DNA of 64,000 nt. Origin: an uncultured Bacilli bacterium (GTDB lineage: Bacteria; Bacillota_I; Bacilli_A; RF39; UBA660). The stretch is taken from the NCBI GenBank assembly GCA_947629375.1, contig CANRDN010000001.1, positions 1 through 64,000 of the forward strand. The letters run 5' to 3'. Shown here one piece after another: positions 9,927 through 20,654 of the stretch. Under the pieces are notes generated by a model that saw only the letters and a list, made by a program, of their open reading frames with translations, was not told where the DNA came from and ran no database searches. Position numbers and translations under genes: made by a program. Each line of letters opens with the position of its first letter. Position 1 is the first letter of the stretch.

Positions 9927-10591
9927 TTCTTTACCTCAACTAATTTGTGTGATTCTATTTTTAACACAACATCTGCATATTTAGGTACATTTTCACTATG
10001 ACTCACAACAATAACGCACTTTCCCCTTTTTGCCTGTTTCTTTAATATTCTTAAGATGTTATCCTCGTTATCAGGATCAAGTGATCCACTTGGTTCATCA
10101 GCTAATATTATATCCGGATTATTTACCAAGGCTCTTGCTATTGCAACTCGTTGTTGCTCACCACCAGAAAGTTCTTTAGGATAGTGCTTTTCTCTATTTT
10201 TTAATCCTAAATTTTGTAGTAAACGCATTGCTTTATCTTTTCTTTCTTCATTGGTTAATGAGTTGTCAGTATATGTAGGTAACATTACATTTTCGTATGC
10301 TTTCATTAAAGGATTAAGATAATATGATTGAAAAACAAATCCAATTGTTTTATTTCTTATTCTAGCTTTTTCATTACTACTTAACTTTGATACATCTTTA
10401 CCATCTATTTTTATTGTTCCATCATTTGGTGATATTAATAGACCAAGTAATTGAATAAGAGTAGACTTTCCTGCACCTGACTTTCCATTAATACAATAAA
10501 ATGTTTTATATTGAAACTTATAATTAATATTGTCCAAGACAACAACTTTATTTTTTTTATAACTTTTACTTACATTTTTTAACTCTAACAT
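9923..10591 (-). CDS. ABC transporter ATPase (MacB/LolD type), cassette A
   Basis: Walker A GKSGAGKST, signature LSGGEQQRVAIARAL, Walker B DIILADEPSGSLD. Confidence 0.95.
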   Translation of the reverse strand: MLELKNVSKSYKKNKVVVLDNINYKFQYKTFYCINGKSGAGKSTLIQLLGLLISPNDGTIKIDGKDVSKLSSNEKARIRNKTIGFVFQSYYLNPLMKAYENVMLPTYTDNSLTNEERKDKAMRLLQNLGLKNREKHYPKELSGGEQQRVAIARALVNNPDIILADEPSGSLDPDNEDNILRILKKQAKRGKCVIVVSHSENVPKYADVVLKIESHKLVEVKK

Positions 10592-10663
10592 TTAACTCTC
10601 CCTTTATCATTTATATAAAAATATTATCATTAAAGTGACAATATTTATTTTTCAAATTAAATT

Positions 10664-10693
10664 GATTAAGAGAAGAAATTTCTTCTCTTAATC
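10664..10693 (-). terminator. Perfect 30-bp palindrome between secreted-protein gene and ABC ATPase (terminator/attenuator or processing site)
   Basis: GATTAAGAGAAGAAATTTCTTCTCTTAATC; no strong T-tract. Confidence 0.5.
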
Positions 10694-10702
10694 ATAATAT
10701 TA

Positions 10703-11116
10703 CTATTCTACAGAAGAAGACATATACTCTAATTCTCCAGACCAACCGACATATTTATCAGTTGCTGAATTAGACAACTTCCAAGTTCCAAAGCCTATTT
10801 TTCCTATTTTAATTAATTGGCAAGAATTTTTAACAAGCTTAATTGTATTGTAATCTTTTAATAAATAACTACTTGATTCAAGTCTATATCCTTCAAAATA
10901 AGTCTCACCTTCTGATGTAACAGAATTAACTGTTAAACTAGCTCTTGCATAATTTAGTGATGAAAATAAACCACTATATGACTTTGTTGCACCCTTCGCT
11001 AATGAGTAATTAGTAATAGTTTTTAATGTTGACACTGATTCAGTTAAAGCATTAACGCTTGTTACACCAAATAAGCAAAATACAAAAACAATAAGTAGTA
11101 AAACTTTAGCTTTCAT
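10703..11116 (-). CDS. Small Sec-secreted protein, cassette A
   Basis: Signal peptide MKAKVLLLIVFVFCLFGVTSVNA, mature ~113 aa, GWSGELEY near C-terminus. Confidence 0.7.
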   Translation of the reverse strand: MKAKVLLLIVFVFCLFGVTSVNALTESVSTLKTITNYSLAKGATKSYSGLFSSLNYARASLTVNSVTSEGETYFEGYRLESSSYLLKDYNTIKLVKNSCQLIKIGKIGFGTWKLSNSATDKYVGWSGELEYMSSSVE

Positions 11117-11254
11117 TAAATATACTCCTTTCTTTTATAACAAACATTTAATACAAATCGTACGCCTTTGAAAAAATGTTGTTAACACAAAAACAAATTA
11201 AATAATTAAAATATTCATAATTCATCTTTGATAATTTCATTTTAATTATGAGCA

Positions 11255-11288
11255 TAAAAAAAGTAAAGGGCGAATTTTGCCCCTTACT
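11255..11288 (-). terminator. Intrinsic terminator of thioesterase gene
   Basis: AGTAAGGGGCAAAATTCGCCCTTTACT hairpin followed by T-run on minus strand. Confidence 0.7.
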
Positions 11289-11303
11289 AAATCAAGGAAT
11301 TTC

Positions 11304-11693
11304 TCACTCTATAAACATAAAATTTCCATTTACTACTGCAGCAAGTTCATCTTTGTCATTATAAATATTAGCACTGAAGACAGCAATTGTCTTACCTACT
11401 TTTACTGGTGTTGCAACACACTTTATCATCTTACCTTTACAAGGTTTTAAGTAGCTGATATTTGAGTCAACTGTAACTGCTTTTCTTCCTGTTAAAAGAG
11501 CAAGAGATCCCATTGCCGTATCAGCAAGTCCAAAAATAAGTCCTCCGTGAACAGATCCATATGGATTAAATGACTCATCAGTAAGATTTGCATATAATTC
11601 TACTTTATCTTTATCGATACTTTTTATATGAATATTATTGTGTTTTATAAAGCTTACATTTTCTTCAAAATAATTCATCATTTCTTCTTTCAT
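11304..11693 (-). CDS. PaaI-family hotdog thioesterase
   Basis: NPYGSVHGGLIFGLADTAMGSLA hotdog signature. Confidence 0.85.
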   Translation of the reverse strand: MKEEMMNYFEENVSFIKHNNIHIKSIDKDKVELYANLTDESFNPYGSVHGGLIFGLADTAMGSLALLTGRKAVTVDSNISYLKPCKGKMIKCVATPVKVGKTIAVFSANIYNDKDELAAVVNGNFMFIE

Positions 11694-11733
11694 TTCTCCA
11701 CCTACTTTCCAAAGATAAAGAACTTAAAGTTCT

Positions 11734-13098
11734 TTAGCTTAATGACTCCATAATCTCTTTGGCAGCTTTTTTACCAGCTTCCATTGCAAGTATTACTGTA
11801 GCAGCACCTGTTACAGCATCTCCACCTGCATAAACATTATCAAGTGATGTTTTAGTTTTTTCTTCTTCTGTTTTAATTAATCCTCGTTCAGTAAGAACCA
11901 TATTACTTTCTTTTAAAGCTTCGTGGTTAGGACTTGTTCCAAGAGCCATAACAACCATATCACAATCAACTGTGTGAAGACTATTATCATCTTGAGTTAC
12001 GCTTCTTCTTCCATCCTCACCCGGTTCTCCTAAAATCATATTGACAACTTCCATACCTACAACATCGTTGTTTTCATTTGTTAAAATTCTAACTGGATTT
12101 GTAAGTAAGTCAAAAATAATTCCTTCTTCTTTAGCGTGTCCAACTTCCATTTTTCTTGCAGGTAGTTCTTCTTCACTACGACGATACATCAAGTGTGTTT
12201 CAATACCAAGTCTTTTTAGTGAACGAACTGCATCCATTGCTACATTTCCTCCACCAATAATATAAGCTTTCTTTACTCTTTTAATTGGTGTTTTAGAACT
12301 ATCTTGATAAGCTCCCATCAAATTAATTCTTGTTAGTATTTCATTTGCTGAAAATACTCCGTTGGCGTCCTCACCAGGTATACCCATAAATTTTGGAAGA
12401 CCTGCACCACTTCCTACAAATACAGCGTCGTACTCATCTTGCAATTCAGGAATCGTAATAGCATTTCCAACTGGTACATCAGTTTTAATTTCAACACCTA
12501 ATTTTTTAAGTGAATCTACTTCTTTTTGAACAATTGATTTTGGAAGTCTAAACTCTGGAATTCCATAAGTTAAAACTCCACCTGCTTTATGTAATACTTC
12601 GTATATTGTTACATCATATCCGTTTTTAGCAAGATCTCCAGCACAAGTAAGTCCAGCTGGTCCACTTCCTACAACGGCAACTCTTTTACCGTTTTTATGG
12701 ACATTTGTTGTAGATGCATAATTGTTTAGTATTGCTTGATCAGCAACATATCTTTCAAGTGACCCAATAGAGATAGCATCCCCCTTGATTCCTTTAACAC
12801 ACATTGCTTCGCATTGTTTTTCTTGTGGACAAACTCTTCCACATACAGCAGGAAGACTAGATGACCTTGTTATTACTTCGTAAGCTCTTTTTAAGTCTCC
12901 TTCTTTAATTCCTTTTATAAATTCAGGAATAGCAATATTTACTGGGCAACCTTTAACACATCTTGGATTAGGACATTGTAAGCATCTATTTGCTTCTTTT
13001 AATGCTTCTTCATCATTGTATCCAAGTTCAACTTCTTTAAAGTTTGTTATTCTTTCTTCGGGAGCTTGGACTCTTCCTCTTACTTTTTCGTCGTTCAT
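11734..13098 (-). CDS. NADPH-dependent glutamate synthase small chain-like / NfnB-like FAD oxidoreductase
   Basis: CLQCPNPRCVKGCPVNIAIPEF, VVGSGPAGLTCAGDLAKNGYDVTIYE, IIGGGNVAMDAVRS; paired with NfnA-like gene. Confidence 0.9.
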   Translation of the reverse strand: MNDEKVRGRVQAPEERITNFKEVELGYNDEEALKEANRCLQCPNPRCVKGCPVNIAIPEFIKGIKEGDLKRAYEVITRSSSLPAVCGRVCPQEKQCEAMCVKGIKGDAISIGSLERYVADQAILNNYASTTNVHKNGKRVAVVGSGPAGLTCAGDLAKNGYDVTIYEVLHKAGGVLTYGIPEFRLPKSIVQKEVDSLKKLGVEIKTDVPVGNAITIPELQDEYDAVFVGSGAGLPKFMGIPGEDANGVFSANEILTRINLMGAYQDSSKTPIKRVKKAYIIGGGNVAMDAVRSLKRLGIETHLMYRRSEEELPARKMEVGHAKEEGIIFDLLTNPVRILTNENNDVVGMEVVNMILGEPGEDGRRSVTQDDNSLHTVDCDMVVMALGTSPNHEALKESNMVLTERGLIKTEEEKTKTSLDNVYAGGDAVTGAATVILAMEAGKKAAKEIMESLS

Positions 13099-13961
13099 TA
13101 GATTACCTCCTTAGAAAGTCTTTCTTTCATTTCTTGCCATTTAACTTTTTCTTCTTCTTTATAAACATTCATTCTCTTAAGTGCTAAATCAAAATTAATT
13201 TTGTGTCCATCAAACTCTGGTCCGTGGATACATGCAAATTTAGGTTTACCATCAACTTCACAACGGCAAGCACCACACATACCACTTCCATCAACCATAA
13301 GTGGATTCATACTTACAATTGTCCTTACATTGTACTTCTTTGTAAGTTCACAGACATTTTTCATCATTATAACGGGTCCAATTGTTACACATAAATCATA
13401 GTCGTGAATATGTTCTTCTAAGACATTTGTAACAAATCCTTTAATTCCATATGAACCATCATCAGTTGCATAAGTAATCTTGTTAGCAACTTGTTCTATC
13501 TTATCTCTTATTAGAAGTAAATCTTCACTTCTTGATCCATAGATAACATCGACATTTATTCCGTGTTCTTTTAAATACTTAACTTGTGGATACACGGGGG
13601 CAATTCCAACTCCTCCTGCTACATAGACAATTCTTTTATCCTTATATTCTTCTGGATGTAGACAAATCTCATTAGGGTTTCCTAAAGGACCTGCTACTGC
13701 AAAGATTTCATCTTTAGCATAAGTTAATTCTTCAGTAGATGCTCCTACTACTTGATAAATTAAATATAAGATTCCTTGTTCTTTATCATAATCATAAATT
13801 GTTAAGGGAATTCTTTCACTATCTTCACGCGCCATAACTATTACGAACTGACCAGGTATTGCTCTTTTAATAACTAAAGGGGCAACTACAGCCATTTCAA
13901 ATGAGTTAGAGCTAATTCTTTTATTATATAAAACTTTATACATTTTACCACCTATCCTCAC
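13098..13961 (-). CDS. Ferredoxin-NADP reductase subunit alpha / NfnA-like FAD/NAD-binding protein
   Basis: GVGIAPVYPQVKYLKEHG, C-terminal [2Fe-2S] CGACRCEVDGKPKFACIHGPEFDGH. Confidence 0.9.
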   Translation of the reverse strand: MRIGGKMYKVLYNKRISSNSFEMAVVAPLVIKRAIPGQFVIVMAREDSERIPLTIYDYDKEQGILYLIYQVVGASTEELTYAKDEIFAVAGPLGNPNEICLHPEEYKDKRIVYVAGGVGIAPVYPQVKYLKEHGINVDVIYGSRSEDLLLIRDKIEQVANKITYATDDGSYGIKGFVTNVLEEHIHDYDLCVTIGPVIMMKNVCELTKKYNVRTIVSMNPLMVDGSGMCGACRCEVDGKPKFACIHGPEFDGHKINFDLALKRMNVYKEEEKVKWQEMKERLSKEVI

Positions 13962-14043
13962 ATATACTATTTTACAAAAAATATCTATATCTAATCAAGT
14001 ACTTTTATTAAATTGACACAAGAAAAAAAGATGAATAATCATC

Positions 14044-14706
14044 TTAATCTTTATCACCAAATCTATCAAATGGGAAAATAGTAAAACTTGCTGTTCCTTC
14101 TATCTTACTTATATCAAAACAACCAAGCTCTTCACTATCTAAAGAATCGCCTCTATTGTCCCCTAAAACAAAGTAGCAATTATCTTTTATATCAGCAACC
14201 ATATCGTTAGTAACAACATCATCATTTAAGAAATCTTGTTTTACTTCTTTACCGTCTATATATAAAACATTATTCTTTATCTCTAGATGTTCATTAGGAA
14301 GTCCTATTATTCTTTTTATAATTAAAACATCTTCTCCTGTTACTACATCTTCATTATGAAGAACAATTATATCAAATCTTTTTAATCCTCTAAATTTATA
14401 AGTAACTTTGTCTAAAAGCATATAGTCTCCTCCTAAAAGAGTCGGATGCATCGAGTCACCTTTAACCTGTACAGGAGTTACTACATACTTTTTAATTAAA
14501 AGAACGACTATAATTATAATTATCGTAATTATAACATCTTTTACAAACGTTAGAACTTTATTTTTCTTTTCTTTTTTTAAATCTTTTTTTAGTTCTTCAG
14601 GCGTCTCATACATTATTTCATTAGGTACTTGGTATGTATTATTGTTGTTATTTTCTACAACCTGATTATTTTGACTTTCATTACCATTATTTACTGATTC
14701 GTTCAT
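14044..14706 (-). CDS. lepB: Signal peptidase I
   Basis: VQVKGDSMHPTLLGGDYMLLDK, RFDIIVLHN, KRIIGLPNE, YFVLGDNRGDSLDSE. Confidence 0.95.
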   Translation of the reverse strand: MNESVNNGNESQNNQVVENNNNNTYQVPNEIMYETPEELKKDLKKEKKNKVLTFVKDVIITIIIIIVVLLIKKYVVTPVQVKGDSMHPTLLGGDYMLLDKVTYKFRGLKRFDIIVLHNEDVVTGEDVLIIKRIIGLPNEHLEIKNNVLYIDGKEVKQDFLNDDVVTNDMVADIKDNCYFVLGDNRGDSLDSEELGCFDISKIEGTASFTIFPFDRFGDKD

Positions 14707-14822
14707 TTATATCTAGTCCTCTCTATTTATATATTACAACCATTAAATAAATTGTAAATAATTGTCACTAAAGTTTCATAATTAAAAGACACTTTTTGAC
14801 AAAAAAAGAGAGGCAAAATCTT

Positions 14823-15176
14823 TTATTTTTGTCCTCTTTCTTTGATTCTGTATTGACCTACAACATCTTTTAAGAAGTTTAGTTTAGCTCTTCTTACTTT
14901 ACCGTGTCTTAATACTTCAACACTGTCAATCTTTGGTGAATTAACTGGGAATGTTCTTTCAACTCCAACACCATAAGATTCTTTTCTTACAGTGAAAGTT
15001 TCACTTATTCCGCCACCTTTACGAGCAGTTACAACACCTTCGTAAGCTTGAACTCTTTCTTTGTTTCCTTCAATAATTTTTACATTAACCTTAACTGTAT
15101 CCCCAACTCTAAATTCAGGAATATTTGGGTTAATTTGTTTTGCTGTAATTTTATCAATTACGTTCACGATTATCAT
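14823..15176 (-). CDS. rplS: 50S ribosomal protein L19
   Basis: [47 protein letters not shown]; start set at ATG 15176 after AGGAAAGGA instead of the longer ORF. Confidence 0.95.
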   Translation of the reverse strand: MIIVNVIDKITAKQINPNIPEFRVGDTVKVNVKIIEGNKERVQAYEGVVTARKGGGISETFTVRKESYGVGVERTFPVNSPKIDSVEVLRHGKVRRAKLNFLKDVVGQYRIKERGQK

Positions 15177-15289
15177 TCCTTTCCTGTTTTTTCTGGTAAT
15201 CATAACTCCTAAATTTAATGTCAGCGGATTACACAACGAATAGAATATAACATAAAACAAGAAAAAAAGCAAGAAATACTTGCAATTTA

Positions 15290-15757
15290 TTATCTACTAT
15301 GACCTTTTTCTAACTCATCATCCATTAATTGTTCATTGAGTAATAAGTCAAGTCGAAGTTTTAATTCATCTTCTAAGATTTCTATTTTTTTAACCATAAG
15401 TTCAAGTTTACTTTCAGATATATATTTTCTATATTTATTCCATAGTTGCATCTTTAACTTTTCTGCTTCATCTAAAGCTATTTTGTAACCGTCTCCTGAC
15501 TCATCTTCATCACCAACTTCACATACTACTTGCATCATATTGATTAATCTATCAAATTTAGAGTTTATTTTTTTACTGGCAATTTTATCGATAAATATAG
15601 GGTTTACTAATACTAAACGATCAATATCAACTCCATCAGCAAAGTGTACTCCTTTTTTAATAGTTAAGTTATAACCATCTAAAGTATTAGCACCAATCTT
15701 TTCGATATTCTTGTTTTTATCTTCCTTTACTACACGAAAACGACTTACAACTGCCAT
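15290..15757 (-). CDS. Hypothetical protein between trmD and rplS
   Basis: ~155 aa co-directional ORF ([24 protein letters not shown]...); no family recognised. Confidence 0.7.
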   Translation of the reverse strand: MAVVSRFRVVKEDKNKNIEKIGANTLDGYNLTIKKGVHFADGVDIDRLVLVNPIFIDKIASKKINSKFDRLINMMQVVCEVGDEDESGDGYKIALDEAEKLKMQLWNKYRKYISESKLELMVKKIEILEDELKLRLDLLLNEQLMDDELEKGHSR

Positions 15758-15768
15758 AAATATCACCC

Positions 15769-16440
15769 CTACTTCTCTAATAAATCAGGTCTTCTCTCTT
15801 GTGTTTTCTTTATGCTTTCTTTTAATCTATATTCATCTATTTCTTTATGGTTACCATTAAGAAGGACATCGGGAACTTTCATTCCTTTGAACTCTCTTGG
15901 CTTTGTGTATGTAGGATAATCAAGTAAGTTAGTATTTGGATTAAAAGAATCATTAATATGGGATTCTTCTTCTATTACGCCATCGACAAGTCTTACAATA
16001 GAATCCGTTAAAATCATTGCTGGTATTTCGCCTCCTGTAAGGACATAATCACCAACACTAATTTCATAATCCACTACACTTCTTATTCTATCATCAAATC
16101 CTTCATAATGACCACAAATAATTATCAAATGTTTAATTTTTTTTAATTCGTAAGCTCTTTTCTGATTATAAGTAACACCATCTGGCGTCAATAAAATAAC
16201 TTTGGTATCATCATCTTTTAAAGCCATAACTGCGTCATATATTGGTTGAACCATTAGAACCATTCCGCTTCCACCACCATAAGGAGTATCATCAACTTTA
16301 TGATGAGGATCTAGTGTGTAATCTCTAAAATTAACTATATTTATTTCTACTAATTTATTTTCTATTGCTCTTTTAATAATTGAATTTGTAAGAAATCCAT
16401 CAAACATAGAAGGAAACAAAGTTAAAATATCTATTTTCAT
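15769..16440 (-). CDS. trmD: tRNA (guanine-N1)-methyltransferase
   Basis: [40 protein letters not shown]. Confidence 0.97.
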   Translation of the reverse strand: MKIDILTLFPSMFDGFLTNSIIKRAIENKLVEINIVNFRDYTLDPHHKVDDTPYGGGSGMVLMVQPIYDAVMALKDDDTKVILLTPDGVTYNQKRAYELKKIKHLIIICGHYEGFDDRIRSVVDYEISVGDYVLTGGEIPAMILTDSIVRLVDGVIEEESHINDSFNPNTNLLDYPTYTKPREFKGMKVPDVLLNGNHKEIDEYRLKESIKKTQERRPDLLEK

Positions 16441-16940
16441 TAAATCATCCCTTCTATTAAATTTAATTCTATTTTTTTATTTTTTAAATCGACATTTGCT
16501 ATAAAGTCATTGTGATAAGGTATATAAGTAAGTTTATTATTAATCATAGCTTCTATTATTTTACTATCTTTACTTACTTGTCTTATAGCTACTACACGAC
16601 CTACTTCTTCGTTATTGAAGACAACATTTAAATTAATTAAATCTTCATCTAGATATTCTTTATCTCCAAGAGATAAATCATTCTTTTTAACATATACTTC
16701 TTTATTTAAATATTTTAATACTTGGTTTATGTTGTCGTACCCTTTTATTGTTATCATTTCGAAGATTTTATGATGACGATAAGTTTTGATTATTTCTTCT
16801 ATTTTTTCTTCACCGATATATATTCTTCTATTTTCAAGGAATACTCTATCTTTGTATTTAAAATCACTTAGTATTCTAAGTTCACCTTTAATACCGTGAG
16901 TATTAACTATTTTACCAATATAAATATAGTCTTCTTCCAT
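16440..16940 (-). CDS. rimM: Ribosome maturation factor RimM
   Basis: [23 protein letters not shown]-barrel C-terminus; upstream of trmD. Confidence 0.95.
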   Translation of the reverse strand: MEEDYIYIGKIVNTHGIKGELRILSDFKYKDRVFLENRRIYIGEEKIEEIIKTYRHHKIFEMITIKGYDNINQVLKYLNKEVYVKKNDLSLGDKEYLDEDLINLNVVFNNEEVGRVVAIRQVSKDSKIIEAMINNKLTYIPYHNDFIANVDLKNKKIELNLIEGMI

Positions 16941-16949
16941 ATTCGTCTC

Positions 16950-17681
16950 CTATCTATTTAATTCGTATAAAATGATACTTGTTGCAACTCCTACATTTAA
17001 ACTTTCGACATTTTCGTTCATATCTATATAAAAGTAACTATCACACATATTGAGTATTTCTTCTCTTACGCCATTACCTTCATTACCCATTATTAGACAG
17101 TATTTCTTTTTGTCTTTTTCGTGCAAACTTCTAACATCCATTCCCCTATTTACATTAGTTCCATAAATAGGTATTTCTTTTCCTTTAAGTTCTTTTATTA
17201 CTTCCTGTAATTCTCTTACAATGATATTTATATGAAACATCATTCCTTGAGTGGCTCTTATTACTTTAGGGTTATATAAATCGACAGTATTAGGACTTAA
17301 GACGATTGTGTCGACATTAAATGCCACAGCACTTCTAATTATTGTTCCTAAGTTACCTGGATCTTGTATTTCATCGAGCATAAGTATTTTGTCTCCGATA
17401 ATACCTTCATCGACCATATTACAAAGAGCCATTATATTACTAGGTGACTCCATTTCACTTATCTTATGAATTATTTCATTAGTGACATATACCGTTGGAA
17501 GGTTTATAGGAAGTACGACATCTTTTTCAATAATTAATTCTTCGACAATTCCTTTTTTACAAGCTTCAAGTACAAGATGCATTCCTTCGATTATGAACTT
17601 TTTCTCTTTTTTACGATACTTTCTATCTTTAAGCTTTATATAGCCTTTAATTCGGTCATTATCAAGACTTGTTATTAACAT
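16950..17681 (-). CDS. TrmH/SpoU-family RNA 2'-O-methyltransferase
   Basis: DEIQDPGNLGTIIRSAVAFNVD, MGNEGNGV, VESLNVGVATSIILYEL. Confidence 0.93.
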   Translation of the reverse strand: MLITSLDNDRIKGYIKLKDRKYRKKEKKFIIEGMHLVLEACKKGIVEELIIEKDVVLPINLPTVYVTNEIIHKISEMESPSNIMALCNMVDEGIIGDKILMLDEIQDPGNLGTIIRSAVAFNVDTIVLSPNTVDLYNPKVIRATQGMMFHINIIVRELQEVIKELKGKEIPIYGTNVNRGMDVRSLHEKDKKKYCLIMGNEGNGVREEILNMCDSYFYIDMNENVESLNVGVATSIILYELNR

Positions 17682-17690
17682 AGTATCCCT

Positions 17691-18326
17691 CTATTCTTTT
17701 AATATTTTTTTGATTTTTTTATAATCTGGACAGTTTTCTTCTACTAAACTCCAAAAGTCTTTAGAGTGATTAGCGTGTATTAAATGTGATAGTTCGTGCA
17801 TAATTACATAATCTAAGCAGTAAATTGGTTTTTTCATCAAATCGAGGTTTAAAGTAACTCGATGATCTCTTGTATTACATACACCCCAACGAGTTGTCAT
17901 CTTTCTTATTGTAAGTGTGGGATAAGGTATTTTTCTTGTGAAGCTTTTATAAGCGATATCCAAGTGTTCTTGAAATAATTTTTCAGCTTGTTTTTTGTAC
18001 CATTTATCGATATCTACATCACGGTTAACAAATACTTTTTCTTGACCTAAAACAATACCAGGATTAGTCGTATATATTATGTCATACCTTTTACCAAGAA
18101 AGAGGAATCCTTCATTATTTTGAACTCTTTTCTCTTCTTTATTAATCATTTTAACAATCGAATCTTGATTCTTTATAATTATATCTTCTATTTCTTTATT
18201 AGATACAAAAGTATTAGTAGTAACATAAATCTTTAAGTCATCTTTTACTCTTAAATAAGTATTTCTATTACCTATTTTTTTTGTAACTATAACATCGTAA
18301 TTTTTTCCGTTTACTTTAATCTGCAT
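17691..18326 (-). CDS. YgjP-like metallopeptidase domain protein (DUF45)
   Basis: TTRWGVCNTRDHRVTLNLDLMKKPIYCLDYVIMHELSHLIHANHSKDFWSLV. Confidence 0.9.
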   Translation of the reverse strand: MQIKVNGKNYDVIVTKKIGNRNTYLRVKDDLKIYVTTNTFVSNKEIEDIIIKNQDSIVKMINKEEKRVQNNEGFLFLGKRYDIIYTTNPGIVLGQEKVFVNRDVDIDKWYKKQAEKLFQEHLDIAYKSFTRKIPYPTLTIRKMTTRWGVCNTRDHRVTLNLDLMKKPIYCLDYVIMHELSHLIHANHSKDFWSLVEENCPDYKKIKKILKE

Positions 18327-18377
18327 ATAATCACCAAAACTTACACTTCAATTATACCAAATTAAAAGAAAGAAAAA

Positions 18378-18402
18378 AAGTAATTACCGTAGCAATTACT
18401 TA
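18378..18402 (-). terminator. Intrinsic terminator at end of cassette B
   Basis: GTAATTGCTACGGTAATTAC followed by T-run on minus strand. Confidence 0.65.
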
Positions 18403-18424
18403 ACTATTTTATTATAATTATCAA

Positions 18425-19477
18425 TTATTTTTCCTTCTTTATTATACTAACTATATTAATTTTATTAATTATACTATGCAAAGCCAAAGAAAGAATTATA
18501 CTCATTAGTATACAAATTAAAATAATATTTATAAGAAATTTGAAATCAAAGACAATAAACTGTTGTAGTATGACGGATATAAATTTGGAAATAATAATAC
18601 TAGGTAATACTGAACAAAACAATAATAAAATTAAATAAAATGTCATTAAAAATGATATTTTTCTTGTTGAAAATCCTAAACTTTTTAAAATTGCAATATT
18701 AGATCTATTATCATATACAATTATTAATTCAATAATTAATACAAATATTGTACAGATGAGCATTAGGAATTGTGATAGAAGATTAATACCATTATAGAAA
18801 TTAAAATATCTATCAAGTATTTCCCTATTACTATCTTTAACTGTTAAATCAAAATCACCAGAATTACTAATAGATTCCGAAATGTTCACAATATTTCTAT
18901 AATTATCCAATTTTAAGATAATACCAGTTAATTCACTTTTTTGTATATTATTATTATAAAATTCTGAAGAAACATAAATTGGATTTTTCACAAAATTATC
19001 GATAGTAAAATTATCCTTTTTTGAATCATAAATACCAACAATTTTGAATTCACAAGTATACCCATCAATTTTAATATAAATAGTATCATTAATTTGTTTT
19101 TTGATTTGATCTGACACAATTACTTCATCATATTTTTCTGGATATTTACCATTTAATAATTTAATTAATGAATTATCAGAATAAACAAGATTTTGATATT
19201 TAAAAAATAAGTAAAATTTATTTATATGTGGCATATTTTTTACATCATTTTCTAATTTTGAATTTTTTTCATTATATGTAATTAAAATATAATTATGGTC
19301 GATATTTTCTTGTTGTAAAGAAACATACTTATTTTGTATGCCACTTTTTAATCCATATATTGTCATACAAAATATAACAAGTATAATAAACATACCAATT
19401 GAATATCGACATAGTTTTCTTCTTTCAAAGATGTTAAAATATAAAAAATTAAATTTCAACATCTGAAAATTCTCCAA
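18425..19477 (-). CDS. FtsX-like ABC permease, cassette B
   Basis: 350 aa, same topology as the 351-aa permease 6347-7402. Confidence 0.75.
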   Translation of the reverse strand: MENFQMLKFNFLYFNIFERRKLCRYSIGMFIILVIFCMTIYGLKSGIQNKYVSLQQENIDHNYILITYNEKNSKLENDVKNMPHINKFYLFFKYQNLVYSDNSLIKLLNGKYPEKYDEVIVSDQIKKQINDTIYIKIDGYTCEFKIVGIYDSKKDNFTIDNFVKNPIYVSSEFYNNNIQKSELTGIILKLDNYRNIVNISESISNSGDFDLTVKDSNREILDRYFNFYNGINLLSQFLMLICTIFVLIIELIIVYDNRSNIAILKSLGFSTRKISFLMTFYLILLLFCSVLPSIIISKFISVILQQFIVFDFKFLINIILICILMSIILSLALHSIINKINIVSIIKKEK

Positions 19478-20654
19478 TTATAGATTTGTTATTTTTTATA
19501 GCTAAATATGTTGATAGTAAAGACACTCCTAAAGTTAACATTATGCTTAAAATGATAGATAAAATAGATACAGATATGGGCATTTGCAACTTGATTTCAG
19601 CACTAAAGTTATAAAATAAAATAAAATAAATTATAAAGCATAGTATAGTAGCTATTACAAAACTTATTATAGATAACATTATAGCTTCAAGATAATTAAT
19701 TTTTAATAAAATTTTTGTATCATATCCGATAGTTTTATAAATCAAATTATTCTTTTTGTTATATTGCAAAAATTTATTATTAGATATTAATAATATAATA
19801 AAAGTAACAATAAAAATTGAAATGGATATTAATAACAAAGTAAAAGTTAAAAAATCAATCCCGTCAGTATTCACTTTACTTTTTCTTGAAGTTATATATC
19901 CTAAATTATTAATTTGTTCTTCAACCTCAGTAACATTTTCAATATTATCTACTATAACAACAGCTTGCTTAAAAGAACTTTCTGAACAAATAGTATTTTC
20001 TTCTTCACAAATAGTTTTCAATTCCATAACATAATTCATATATATTTCGTCAATATTTTCTTTTTTAGTAAAACATACATTATACTCTCCATAAGTATAT
20101 TTGTCTACATCGTAAATTCCAATAATTTTGTAATTTTCATCATACCCTTCAGATTTAATATTTATTAAATCATTTAAATATTCTTTACCACTTTTTAAAT
20201 TTCTTAAAAAATTTTTATCGTATTCTTCAGGATTAGCGCCTAGATAAAATTTAGAAGGACAAATTAGAACTTTTTCTTCTAAAGTATTATTTAAATTTTG
20301 GCCATATAAAATCTCTAAATAATTATCCGATATTCCAATTAACTCCAATTCAAAATTATTATTTGCTGTTACATATTGATTAAATGAATTATAATTCTCT
20401 ACATATACTACTGATTTATTATCACTTAAAGATTTTTTTAATTTTTCAATTGAATCAACTCTTTTTACTATTATTACATTGTGGTTCATATTTCCATTAA
20501 TTATATTATCAATAAACCTAAAAAAAGTCTTAGAAAAACTCAATGATACAATTGTCATTGTTATCACTAAAGTAAGTAAACACACATTTAATATATTAAT
20601 TTTTTTATGAAGAAAATTTTTCACAGTTAGAAATAAATAATATTTTAATCTCAT
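19449..20654 (-). CDS. FtsX/MacB-like ABC permease, cassette B
   Basis: 401 aa; shares YGxN...(M/L)(V/I)CPxxFY signature with cassette A permeases. Confidence 0.78.
   Translation of the reverse strand: MRLKYYLFLTVKNFLHKKINILNVCLLTLVITMTIVSLSFSKTFFRFIDNIINGNMNHNVIIVKRVDSIEKLKKSLSDNKSVVYVENYNSFNQYVTANNNFELELIGISDNYLEILYGQNLNNTLEEKVLICPSKFYLGANPEEYDKNFLRNLKSGKEYLNDLINIKSEGYDENYKIIGIYDVDKYTYGEYNVCFTKKENIDEIYMNYVMELKTICEEENTICSESSFKQAVVIVDNIENVTEVEEQINNLGYITSRKSKVNTDGIDFLTFTLLLISISIFIVTFIILLISNNKFLQYNKKNNLIYKTIGYDTKILLKINYLEAIMLSIISFVIATILCFIIYFILFYNFSAEIKLQMPISVSILSIILSIMLTLGVSLLSTYLAIKNNKSIIGEFSDVEI

Noticed and set aside
10703-11116. Lactococcin-972-like bacteriocin locus
   Set aside because: Small secreted protein plus ABC genes recall that arrangement, but the peptide lacks the lactococcin 972 sequence pattern I know and the permeases are ~400-aa FtsX type, not the ~650-aa bacteriocin-associated membrane protein. 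Kept as an uncharacterised cassette.
11734-13961. Genuine glutamate synthase (GOGAT) small subunit
   Set aside because: No large GltB subunit in the window, and the partner is an NfnA-like FAD/NAD/[2Fe-2S] protein, so an NfnAB-type transhydrogenase is more likely.
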